A stretch of 13,014 bases of DNA from an uncultured Collinsella sp. GTDB lineage: Bacteria; Actinomycetota; Coriobacteriia; Coriobacteriales; Coriobacteriaceae. A program made the translations under genes and the position numbers. Location of the stretch: positions 1 through 13,014 of the forward strand of contig CABSNX010000036.1 in the NCBI GenBank assembly GCA_902479205.1, written 5' to 3'. How positions within the stretch are numbered: position 1 is the stretch's first letter; the number at the start of each line of letters is the position of its first letter. Below the pieces are notes generated by a model. That model searched no databases. It saw nothing but the letters and a program-made list of their open reading frames with translations, and was not told the DNA's origin. Of this stretch, positions 1-6,340 are shown piece by piece.

Positions 1-516
1 CCGGTTACCAAGATCACCATCGTTCCGCGCACGAGCGGTGCCCTGGGCTACACCATGCAGGTCGAGGAGGACGAGCGCTTCCTTACCACGCGCCAGGAGG
101 TCCTGGACAAGCTCGCCGTCTACTGCGGTGGTCGCGCGGCCGAGGAGCTCATCTTTGGCGAGATGACGACCGGTGCCGCCAACGATATCGAGCAGGCCAC
201 CAAGCTCGCCCGCAACATGGTGACGCGCTTTGGTATGTCCGACGAGTTTGGCATGATGGCGCTTGGTACCGTTCAGAATGCGTACCTCAACCAGGACACG
301 TCGCTCACCTGCGCCCCCGGTACGGCCGAGCGCGTGGACGCGATTGTCGCCAAGCTGATCGAGGATGCGCACGACCGCGCTCTGCAGATCCTGAAGGAGA
401 ACAAGTTCAAGCTCCACGAGCTGGCTCGTTATCTGTACAAGAAGGAGACGATCACGGGCGAGGAGTTTATGAATCTCCTCACGCGCGAGAATCCGCTGAT
501 GCCTAAGCAGCAGTAG
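1..516 (+). CDS. ftsH: ATP-dependent zinc metalloprotease FtsH, C-terminal part (5' truncated by window edge)
   Basis: FtsH is a membrane-bound AAA+ protease that degrades misfolded membrane proteins and short-lived regulators. Only the last 171 residues of its M41 peptidase domain are in the window; reading frame 1 is open from base 1, so the gene starts upstream. The fragment begins PVTKITIVPRTSGALGYT, the conserved stretch that follows the HEXXH zinc site (not in the window). MTTGAANDIEQAT follows at fragment residues 55-67; Asp62 there matches the third zinc ligand of the family (Asp495 in E. coli FtsH). The segment ARNMVTRFGMSDEFG is also typical. The protein ends in a short polar tail with stop TAG at 514-516. 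An intrinsic terminator lies 27 bases downstream, so this is the end of its transcription unit. The family assignment is secure; the missing AAA domain and membrane segments are assumed to lie upstream. Confidence 0.96.
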   Translation, partial: PVTKITIVPRTSGALGYTMQVEEDERFLTTRQEVLDKLAVYCGGRAAEELIFGEMTTGAANDIEQATKLARNMVTRFGMSDEFGMMALGTVQNAYLNQDTSLTCAPGTAERVDAIVAKLIEDAHDRALQILKENKFKLHELARYLYKKETITGEEFMNLLTRENPLMPKQQ

Positions 517-542
517 CGTTGCATTCGGGACAGTAAATATCG

Positions 543-580
543 ACGCCCCATTTGAGTGCCTATCTCAAATGGGGCGTTTT
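543..580 (+). terminator. Intrinsic terminator after ftsH
   Basis: A perfect 14-bp stem pairs 543-556 (ACGCCCCATTTGAG) with 564-577 around a 7-base loop, ending in TTTT at 577-580. The U-tract is short but the stem is strong. It lies 27 bases after the ftsH stop and only a few bases before the ribosome binding site of the next gene, so it could also limit read-through into that gene. Confidence 0.8.
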
Positions 581-597
581 GCTTGGGAGGGATATGT

Positions 598-1053
598 ATG
601 AAGATCGTGGTGAGTGCCTGTTTGATGGGCGAGAGCTGCAAGTATAACGGCCTCGATAATTACCACCGCGCGTTGGTCGAGGCCTGCGAACGCACAGGGA
701 CCGAGGTACTCCTCGTATGTCCTGAGGTTTTTGGCGGTCTGCCCACGCCACGCGATCCGTCCGAGATTGTGAACGGCGAAGTCCGTACCTGCGAGGGCGT
801 GTCCGTTGACCGGGAATTCCGCCTGGGCGCTCAACGTGCGCTCGACATGTGCGAGCAGGCGGGCGGCCCTTCCGAGATTGCTGCGTGCATCTTGCAGGAC
901 CGCAGCCCCTCGTGCGGCGCGGGTCGCATCTACGACGGCACCTTTAGCGGTACACTCACCGCGGGCAACGGCGTTTTCGTCGATCTGTTGCTGCGTCACG
1001 GCTACCGCGTCATTCCGGCTAGCGAGTTCGACCCCAAATTACTTGAGCAATAA
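598..1053 (+). CDS. DUF523 family protein (TudS/thiouracil desulfidase-like)
   Basis: 151 residues. The start chosen is ATG at 598, with GGGAGG at 585-590 seven bases upstream; an in-frame ATG at 556 lies inside the ftsH terminator and is unlikely. The opening KIVVSACLMGESCKYNG is the DUF523 signature. LLVCPEVFGGLPTPR (residues 38-52) and CILQDRSPSCG (97-107) follow. Family members called TudS are known to desulfurate thiouracil using an iron-sulfur cluster held by three cysteines; Cys8, Cys41 and Cys106 are the likely equivalents here. Activity on thiolated bases in this organism is inference. No promoter is obvious in the roughly 20 bases between the preceding hairpin and the start, so expression may depend on ftsH read-through or a weak promoter in 517-545. 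The stop codon directly abuts the 41-bp hairpin repeat, and the next gene is convergent. Confidence 0.88.
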   Translation: MKIVVSACLMGESCKYNGLDNYHRALVEACERTGTEVLLVCPEVFGGLPTPRDPSEIVNGEVRTCEGVSVDREFRLGAQRALDMCEQAGGPSEIAACILQDRSPSCGAGRIYDGTFSGTLTAGNGVFVDLLLRHGYRVIPASEFDPKLLEQ

Positions 1054-1094
1054 AAAACCACCACAAAGGTGCCTGTCCCCTTTGTGGTGGTTTT
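1054..1094 (+). repeat. 41-bp perfect hairpin repeat, copy 1 (bidirectional terminator, REP-like)
   Basis: The arms AAAACCACCACAAAGG (1054-1069) and CCTTTGTGGTGGTTTT (1079-1094) pair over 16 bp without mismatch around the loop TGCCTGTCC. A-run on one side and T-run on the other make it look like a terminator on both strands. It begins at the base after the DUF523 stop and ends nine bases before the 3' end of the convergent dehydrogenase. The whole 41 bp recurs as an exact reverse complement at 8740-8780, so it is a dispersed element and not merely a local terminator. Confidence 0.85.
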
Positions 1095-1103
1095 GGGCTT
1101 GGT

Positions 1104-2186
1104 CTAGAGCGTGTGGCCGTAGGCATCGGCGGCCTTTATGGCGGCGGCGAACTTTTCGTCGGTGAAGGGCTCGGGGTTTCCCTGCTTCCACTCGTTGGTG
1201 GCGTGTGCGAACTCGCACAGGGCCGGGATATCAGCCTCGGAAAGTCCGACCTGCTCAAGCGTCACGGGCAGCCCCATCTGCTTGTTAAAGGCGGCGTAGC
1301 GCTCAAGGTTCTCGGTATCGCCCGTATAGGCAAACAGCACCAGCACACCCAGGCTCACGACCTCGCCGTGTAGGTAGGAGCCCTCGCGCGGAATGCTGCA
1401 CGTGGCGTTGTAGAACGCATGCGCCACGCTCGAGTTGTAGTAGTAATCGTTTTGGTTGGTCAGGTTGGAGACGTAGCCCGTGTTGACCACGATGTCGAGC
1501 GCGATCTGCTTGACGGCCTCGCTCGACAGGTTCTGGCGCACGTCCTCAAGACCCTGAACGCCATAGGTAAACAGCGGCTCGGAGCAGGTGTGGGCGAGTG
1601 CCAGGCCAAGGCCTGCCGTGTGCTCCAAGTTGCCGGCGCTCGTGGCGTACTCGACCTCGGGCTGCTTAGACAGGGCATCGCCCACGCCGGCCCAGAAGTA
1701 TTCTGCCGGTGCCTCGGCGATGATCTTGGGGTTGATGAAGATGTGCGCCGGTCGGTTGGGGTACGAATAGCCCTCGAGCGAGCCGTCGTCGTTGTACACG
1801 ACGGCAATGGCGGTTGCGGCGGAGCAGTTGGAACAGATCGTCGGGACCGTGAAGACGATCTTCTTGAGCTCGATGGCTGCGGTCTTCACGGTGTCGAGCG
1901 CCTTGCCGCCGCCACAGGCGATGAGCACGTCGGCTTCTTGGCAGGCGGGGGAGTTTACGACCTTGGCGATATTGGCACGCGTACTGTTGGTACCGTAGAC
2001 ACGCGTCTCCAGAATCTCGACGTCGGTACCTGCCAGCGCAGCTTCGATACCGGGAAGCGCTGCGGCCAGTGCCCGCTTGCCACCGATGATCGCGACCTTT
2101 GTCGCGCCGTACTCCGCCAGTGCGGCGGGCAGCTCGTCAAAGCAATCCTCGCCAACGGTGTAGTCGCTCATTCCAATCGTGCGCAT
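1104..2186 (-). CDS. Iron-containing alcohol dehydrogenase family protein (GldA/YbdH-like)
   Basis: 360 residues, the usual length for the GldA/YbdH branch of group III metal-dependent dehydrogenases, which oxidise or reduce alcohols, glycerol or hydroxy acids with NAD(P). The N-terminal half is a dinucleotide-binding fold with CGGGKALDTVK at 91-101, the family's nucleotide motif. Metal ligands can be placed at Asp170 (GVGDALSK), His256 (AHAFYN) and His273 (LHGEVVSLG), so the site looks intact. The start is ATG at 2184-2186 with AGAAGG five bases upstream; a second Met at residue 6 is a less likely alternative. It is the only - strand gene, divergent from the ileS leader and convergent with DUF523, so it is probably transcribed alone. 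The substrate cannot be told from sequence; glycerol dehydrogenase and hydroxycarboxylate dehydrogenase are both possible. Confidence 0.88.
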   Translation of the reverse strand: MRTIGMSDYTVGEDCFDELPAALAEYGATKVAIIGGKRALAAALPGIEAALAGTDVEILETRVYGTNSTRANIAKVVNSPACQEADVLIACGGGKALDTVKTAAIELKKIVFTVPTICSNCSAATAIAVVYNDDGSLEGYSYPNRPAHIFINPKIIAEAPAEYFWAGVGDALSKQPEVEYATSAGNLEHTAGLGLALAHTCSEPLFTYGVQGLEDVRQNLSSEAVKQIALDIVVNTGYVSNLTNQNDYYYNSSVAHAFYNATCSIPREGSYLHGEVVSLGVLVLFAYTGDTENLERYAAFNKQMGLPVTLEQVGLSEADIPALCEFAHATNEWKQGNPEPFTDEKFAAAIKAADAYGHTL

Positions 2187-2287
2187 AGCAACCTTCTTTC
2201 GTTCGATAGAGTGCTTTCAGGTATTTTGCTCCTAGAGCAGGGCTGTAATAGCGAGAAATTTCGAACGTATAAAACCAGTGTTGAGGG

Positions 2288-2316
2288 TTTTTCGCCGGCG
2301 AGGAACGTGCTAGCAT
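2288..2316 (+). promoter_or_regulatory. Candidate promoter for the ileS T-box leader
   Basis: An extended -10, TGCTAGCAT at 2308-2316, has a weak -35 (TTTTTC, 2288-2293) 17 bases upstream of TAGCAT. Initiation near 2323 would place the start just before T-box Stem I. Its position fits well; the -35 is poor, so the extended -10 carries most of the support. Confidence 0.5.
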
Positions 2317-2329
2317 ACTCCGCATAAGC

Positions 2330-2630
2330 GTTGATGGGGACGAGTAGTCGGCCATCCGCATGCTACAGAGAGCGGGGAGCGCTGAGAACCCGTGCATGCG
2401 ACCGATGAAAATCACCCCGGAGCTGCGGTCCCAACGGACGTGCCGCACAGACACGTCTTAGTAGATATCGCCGAGATGGTCGTCGATACAGGCCAGCCGA
2501 GTAACGGATGCGAGCGCGCTAGAAGCGGGCGAGGGCATCTAAGCTGGGTGGTTAAGCGAAGAGCTTTTGCGGGCGCACAGCCCGTTTTGTGGCGCTTCGT
2601 CCCAGCTTGCAGGGACGGGCGCTTTTTTTG
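2330..2630 (+). ncRNA. T-box riboswitch (tRNA-Ile-responsive leader of ileS)
   Basis: This leader senses uncharged tRNA-Ile and allows ileS transcription when isoleucine charging is low. Stem I: GGGG (2336-2339) pairs with CCCC (2415-2418). The specifier loop has AGTA on the 5' side and GAAAATCA on the 3' side, with specifier ATC (Ile) at 2411-2413. Above it TCGG/CCGA and a 7-bp CGCATGC/GCATGCG helix (2357-2363/2394-2400) lead to the AGAGAGCGGGG and GCTGAGAACCC distal motifs typical of T-boxes. Further hairpins are at 2437-2457 and 2466-2488. The T-box bulge TGGT at 2549-2552 complements the ACCA end expected for tRNA-Ile. The antiterminator pairs GCTGGG (2543-2548) with CCCAGC (2601-2606), and AAGCG with CGCTT (2593-2597). 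The competing terminator is at 2592-2629. The T-box core reads TGGTTAAGCG where TGGNACCGCG is usual, a divergent but pairing-compatible form. Confidence 0.9.
2592..2629 (+). terminator. T-box regulatory terminator upstream of ileS
   Basis: GCGC-T-TCGTCCC (2592-2603, one bulged T) pairs with GGGACGGGCGC (2612-2622) around an 8-base loop, followed by seven T residues (2623-2629). Its 5' arm (CGCTT, CCC) is the same sequence that closes the antiterminator, so the two structures exclude each other, as expected of a transcriptional T-box. Confidence 0.88.
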
Positions 2631-2672
2631 GTGCCCAGAGGGCGTGCGCGCCCACGACATGAAAGGGGTACC

Positions 2673-5474
2673 GTGGCAAACGAGTACAAGCAGACGATGA
2701 ATCTGCCCAAGACCGGTTTTCCCATGCGTGCCGGTCTTTCCAAGTCCGAGCCCAAGCGACTCAAGGACTGGCAGGACAACAAGGTCTACGAGCAGGTTCT
2801 GAAGAAGAACGAGGGTCACAAGAAGTTCGTGCTGCACGACGGTCCTCCGTACGCCAACGGCCCGATCCACATCGGCCACGCCATGAACAAGATCTCCAAG
2901 GACATGATCAACCGCTACTGGATGATGCAGGGCTATGAGGTTCCCTATGTCCCCGGTTGGGACTGCCATGGTCAGCCGATCGAGCACAAGGTCGAGGAGA
3001 AGCTCGGCACCGAGAAGTTCAACCAGACCCCCACGGCCAAGATTCGTGAGCTCTGCAACGAGTTCGCTGTCGAGAACATCGAGCTGCAGAAGGCCGGTTT
3101 CCGTCGTCTGGGCGTGCTCGGCGACTGGGATAACCCCTATCTGACGCTCTATCACCAGCACGATGCCGCCGACATCGAGGTCTTCAAGGCCATGTTCGAT
3201 AAGGGCATGATCTATCGCGGCCACAAGCCGGTTCACTGGTGCAAGCACTGCCACACCGCGCTGGCCGAGGCCGAGATTGAGTACTCCGACGAGACGAGCC
3301 CCTCCATCTTCGTGCGCTTTGAGATGACCTCCAAGCCCGCCGGCCTCGAGAACTTCGACGGACCGGTCGACTTTATCATCTGGACGACTACGCCGTGGAC
3401 CATCCCCTCCGACCAGGCCGTTTCCCTTAAGCCCGGCGCCGCCTATGTCGCCGTTGAGCACGATGGCCGTGCCGAGGTCATGCTCGAGGACCTGGCTCCC
3501 AAGTGCTGCGAGGAGTTTGGCTGGGAGTACACCCCGGTTATGGTCGCCGGCAAGCCCTATGTGGTTCCCGCTGAGACCTTCCACCACATCCACTACAAGC
3601 AGCCGATCTTTGACGGTGTTGAGGGCGTGGCGCTGCTGGCCGATTACGTCGGTGTCGACGACGGTACCGGTATCGTCCACAACTCGCCTGGCCACGGCGT
3701 CGACGACTACTTCGCCTGCCTCAAGGAGGGCATCACCGACATCTGCATGCCGGTCGATGACGACGGCAAGTTCTACACCGGCGAGGAGTTTGGCACCGGT
3801 GGTCCCTTCAGCGGTATGGATACCGATGAGGCCAACCCGCATATCATCGAGTTCCTGCGCGAGCGCGGCACCCTGGTTCTCGAGAAGAAGATCACGCACA
3901 GCTATCCGCACTGCTGGCGCTGCAAGCACCCGGTGCTCTTCCGTGCTACTGACCAGTGGTTTGTCTCGATGGACAAGACCGGTTTGCGCGAGCAGGCTGG
4001 CAAAGAGGTCCGCGAGAACGTCAAGTGGTATCCGGCCCACGCGGCCAACCGCATCGGTGCCATGGTCGAGCAGCGTCCCGACTGGTGCATCAGCCGTCAG
4101 CGCAACTGGGGCGTGCCTATCCCCAGCTACACCTGCGCCGACTGCGGCGAGAAGGTCATGAATGATGCCACGCTCGACGCCGTCATCAAGCTCTTCCACG
4201 AGAAGGGCTCCGACGCCTGGTTCACCGACGCTCCCGAGAGCTACCTGGGTGAGGCCTGCGTCTGCCCCAAGTGCGGCGGCCATCACCTCAAGGCCGATAA
4301 GGACATCCTCGACGTGTGGTGGGATTCCGGCGTCTCCTGGAAGGCCGTCTGCGAGTATCGCCCCGAGCTTGAGTACCCGGCTGACGTGTATCTCGAAGGC
4401 TCCGACCAGCACCGCGGTTGGTTCCAGAGCTCGCTGCTGACCTCGGTGGGTGCCAACGGTCACGCTCCGTACAAGGCGGTCGTCTCGCAGGGCTTCACGC
4501 TCGACGGTCAGGGCCGCAAGATGTCCAAGTCGCTCGGCAACGTCATCGACCCCAACAAGGTCTGCGACGAGATGGGCGCTGACATCATCCGCCTGTGGGT
4601 CGCCTCGGTCGATACCAGCTCCGACGTCTCCATCGACCACGAGATTCTCGCCCGTACGTCCGATGCCTACCGTCGCTTCCGCAACACGCTGCGCTTCCTG
4701 CTTTCCGAGCTCGAGGGTCAGTTTGAGCCCGAGACCGACGGCGTCGCCTTTGCCGACCTGCTGCCGCTCGACAAGCTCATGGTTGCCCGCCTGACCCAGG
4801 TCCAGGCCGAGGTCGACGATGCCTACGCCAGCTACGAGTTCCCGCGCGCCTACCGTGCGCTTTACGACTTTGTGGTTACCGAGCTCTCCAACGTGTATCT
4901 CGACGCCCTGAAGGACCGTCTGTACTGCGAGAAGCCCGGCTCTCTCGAGCGCCGCAGCGCCCAAACCGTGCTGGCCGAGCTCTTCTCGATGCTCATGCGC
5001 GACCTGCAGCCGATCTTGTCCTACACGGTCGACGAGGCCATGGCCTATGCGCCCGCCGGCTGCGTCGATCACCAGAAGTACGCCGCGCTGCTCGATTGGT
5101 ACAAGTCGCCTATCACGGTCGACGAGGCCAATGAGTTTGAGGGCGTGCTCGAGGCTTCGCTCGAGCTCCGTAGCGCCGTGACCAAGGCCCTTGAGGATGC
5201 CCGTTCTGCCGGCACCTTCACCAAAAGCCAGCAGGTCCGCGTCAAGGCGGTCGTTCCCGCCGAGATGTACGCGCTGCTGACCGGTGACAAAGCCGTCGAC
5301 CTGGCCGAGTTCTACATCGTCTCCGATGTTGAGCTGACCCAGGGCGACGAGCTTTCCGTTGCTATTGAGGCTGCCGAGGGCGAGTGCTGCGACCGTTGCT
5401 GGAACTATCGCACCACCGTCGGCGAGTACAACGGCCACGCGCATATCTGCAAGCGCTGCGCCGACGCCCTTTAG
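2673..5474 (+). CDS. ileS: Isoleucyl-tRNA synthetase
   Basis: 933 residues, standard bacterial length; charges tRNA-Ile with isoleucine in the cytoplasm. The start is GTG at 2673 (MANEYKQTMNLPKTGFPMR), with AAAGGGG at 2662-2668 four bases before it; the frame stays open upstream into the T-box but that part is not translated. Class I motifs are intact: HIGH at residues 66-69 within GPPYANGPIHIGHAMNK, and KMSKS at 616-620 within GRKMSKSLGN. The editing (CP1) domain occupies the middle, then DVWWDSGVSW. The C-terminus carries a zinc finger, CDRC (906-909) and CKRC (926-929), found in bacterial-type IleS with the FPG-like C-terminal domain. It is controlled by the T-box leader directly upstream and followed by two hairpins, so it is probably a single-gene unit. 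Confidence 0.98.
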   Translation: MANEYKQTMNLPKTGFPMRAGLSKSEPKRLKDWQDNKVYEQVLKKNEGHKKFVLHDGPPYANGPIHIGHAMNKISKDMINRYWMMQGYEVPYVPGWDCHGQPIEHKVEEKLGTEKFNQTPTAKIRELCNEFAVENIELQKAGFRRLGVLGDWDNPYLTLYHQHDAADIEVFKAMFDKGMIYRGHKPVHWCKHCHTALAEAEIEYSDETSPSIFVRFEMTSKPAGLENFDGPVDFIIWTTTPWTIPSDQAVSLKPGAAYVAVEHDGRAEVMLEDLAPKCCEEFGWEYTPVMVAGKPYVVPAETFHHIHYKQPIFDGVEGVALLADYVGVDDGTGIVHNSPGHGVDDYFACLKEGITDICMPVDDDGKFYTGEEFGTGGPFSGMDTDEANPHIIEFLRERGTLVLEKKITHSYPHCWRCKHPVLFRATDQWFVSMDKTGLREQAGKEVRENVKWYPAHAANRIGAMVEQRPDWCISRQRNWGVPIPSYTCADCGEKVMNDATLDAVIKLFHEKGSDAWFTDAPESYLGEACVCPKCGGHHLKADKDILDVWWDSGVSWKAVCEYRPELEYPADVYLEGSDQHRGWFQSSLLTSVGANGHAPYKAVVSQGFTLDGQGRKMSKSLGNVIDPNKVCDEMGADIIRLWVASVDTSSDVSIDHEILARTSDAYRRFRNTLRFLLSELEGQFEPETDGVAFADLLPLDKLMVARLTQVQAEVDDAYASYEFPRAYRALYDFVVTELSNVYLDALKDRLYCEKPGSLERRSAQTVLAELFSMLMRDLQPILSYTVDEAMAYAPAGCVDHQKYAALLDWYKSPITVDEANEFEGVLEASLELRSAVTKALEDARSAGTFTKSQQVRVKAVVPAEMYALLTGDKAVDLAEFYIVSDVELTQGDELSVAIEAAEGECCDRCWNYRTTVGEYNGHAHICKRCADAL

Positions 5475-5476
5475 GT

Positions 5477-5500
5477 TCCGCCGTTCTACCGAACGGCGGA
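5477..5500 (+). terminator. GC-rich hairpin directly after ileS stop
   Basis: A perfect 10-bp stem, TCCGCCGTTC (5477-5486) with GAACGGCGGA (5491-5500), has a 4-base loop and begins two bases after the ileS stop. No T-run follows, so on its own it is more likely an mRNA 3'-end stabiliser or pause element than a classic terminator. Confidence 0.5.
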
Positions 5501-5549
5501 CCTGCCGACGCTGCGCGGGCCGCATTTGGACAATCTGACGTTCAATTTC

Positions 5550-5583
5550 AAGGGCGCGACCGAAAGGTCAGCGCCCTTTCATT
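5550..5583 (+). terminator. Intrinsic terminator of ileS
   Basis: A 12-bp stem pairs AAGGGCGCGACC (5550-5561) with 5566-5578, with one bulged A (5570) and a GAAA tetraloop, followed by a T-rich stretch (TTTCATTT). It lies 75 bases after the ileS stop and before the lspA promoter region. Confidence 0.75.
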
Positions 5584-5658
5584 TCACGTCACCTTGTCTC
5601 AAATGCGACCCGCTCGCTCATTTATGCTCTACCTGCGGTGTTTCCGTTCTTGGGAGAT

Positions 5659-5689
5659 TTGTCGCTTCTTGCTTGCGTCAATGTATGAT
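5659..5689 (+). promoter_or_regulatory. Candidate promoter for lspA-rluD
   Basis: TATGAT at 5684-5689 is a good -10 (5 of 6). The best -35, TTGTCG at 5659-5664, is 19 bases away, slightly long. It lies between the ileS terminator and the lspA start, where a promoter would be expected. Confidence 0.4.
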
Positions 5690-5740
5690 TATCTACTGCG
5701 TTAAACGGAATTCGATTGTTCTTGAGGGTAGGGGATTTCT

Positions 5741-6340
5741 TTGGGTCGTGGTGCGGATATGACGCCGCCTTTGCGTTGGCGGTTGGGTGTTGCTGGTGGG
5801 GTAGCGCTCGTTGTGCTGCTTGTTGACCAGCTGACCAAGCTTGCGGTTCGTGCCGTGGGCGATGCCCTGCATATGACCGTTATCCCCGGCCTGATCGATT
5901 TTCTGTTTGTTCGCAATATCGGTGCTGCCTTTAGCATGGGTGAGGGGCATGGCATCGCGTTTGCCGTGCTGGCGCTTGCAGTTATCGTCGCCATTGCCGT
6001 GTACCTGGTCCGTGCGCCTCAGCTCGCTCGTCTTGAGGTTGTGGGCATGGCTATGGTTGCGGGCGGCGCCATCGGTAACGCGATCGACCGCCTCGCCTTT
6101 GGCTTCGTGACCGATTTCATTGCCACCACGTTCATCGACTTTCCTGTCTTTAACATGGCCGATATCGGCATTACGGTCGGTGTTGTGTTGGCGCTTATCG
6201 GTTACATGTTCTTGAGTCCCGCCGCTCGCGAGGTCGATGCGACCGCCGAGCTCAACGCCCGTGACGAGGCCCGCGCCAAACGCAAAGCCAAGCAGCGTGG
6301 GGAGCGTGCCCGCAAGATTCGCGAAAGGAATGAGCGCTAA
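5741..6340 (+). CDS. lspA: Lipoprotein signal peptidase (signal peptidase II)
   Basis: 199 residues with the TTG start at 5741, chosen because GGGGA (5731-5735) lies five bases upstream; ATG at 5759 (193 residues) lacks a clear ribosome binding site. LspA is an integral membrane aspartyl peptidase that removes signal peptides from prolipoproteins after lipidation. Motifs are intact: NIGAAFSMG (59-67), GNAIDRLAFGFVTDFI (112-127) and FNMADIG (137-143). Asp125 and Asp141 correspond to the catalytic pair, and Asp116 to the conserved GNxxDR aspartate. About four hydrophobic segments are visible (near 15-30, 70-90, 98-113, 141-158). The last 40 residues form a highly charged, Arg/Lys/Glu-rich tail that is longer than in many LspA proteins. 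The stop overlaps the next start by one base (TAATG), so lspA and the pseudouridine synthase are translationally coupled, a common bacterial pairing. Confidence 0.94.
   Translation: MGRGADMTPPLRWRLGVAGGVALVVLLVDQLTKLAVRAVGDALHMTVIPGLIDFLFVRNIGAAFSMGEGHGIAFAVLALAVIVAIAVYLVRAPQLARLEVVGMAMVAGGAIGNAIDRLAFGFVTDFIATTFIDFPVFNMADIGITVGVVLALIGYMFLSPAAREVDATAELNARDEARAKRKAKQRGERARKIRERNER

Noticed and set aside
1054..1094. The paired repeats at 1054 and 8740 as ends of one 7.7-kb mobile element.
   Set aside because: The interval holds ordinary housekeeping genes (ileS, lspA, rluD), no transposase, and each copy is a complete hairpin in itself, so these are dispersed elements and not the termini of a transposon.
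2200..2267. Inverted CGTTCGA (2200-2206) and TCGAACG (2261-2267) plus the GAAATTTC palindrome as an operator for the alcohol dehydrogenase.
   Set aside because: The short arms are far apart and no confident - strand promoter could be placed, so an operator is not supported.
1419..2327. A 302-codon + strand frame opposite the alcohol dehydrogenase.
   Set aside because: Val/Gly/Asp-rich shadow of the - strand gene, whose metal ligands and nucleotide motif are intact; its end runs into the ileS promoter region.
2392..2700. A 102-codon frame within the ileS leader.
   Set aside because: It overlaps the T-box and its terminator; RNA structure explains the region, and no ribosome binding site supports the start.
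2412..5525. A 1037-codon open frame on the - strand covering all of ileS and part of its leader.
   Set aside because: It is a shadow of ileS: biased GC-rich third positions on the + strand remove stops from this antisense frame. The product is low-complexity Val/Leu/Gly/Asp-rich text with no recognisable domain, and the + strand encodes an unmistakable IleS.
5526..5762. A 78-codon frame between ileS and lspA.
   Set aside because: It starts inside the sequence that forms the ileS terminator and overlaps the lspA start; no ribosome binding site or recognisable product.
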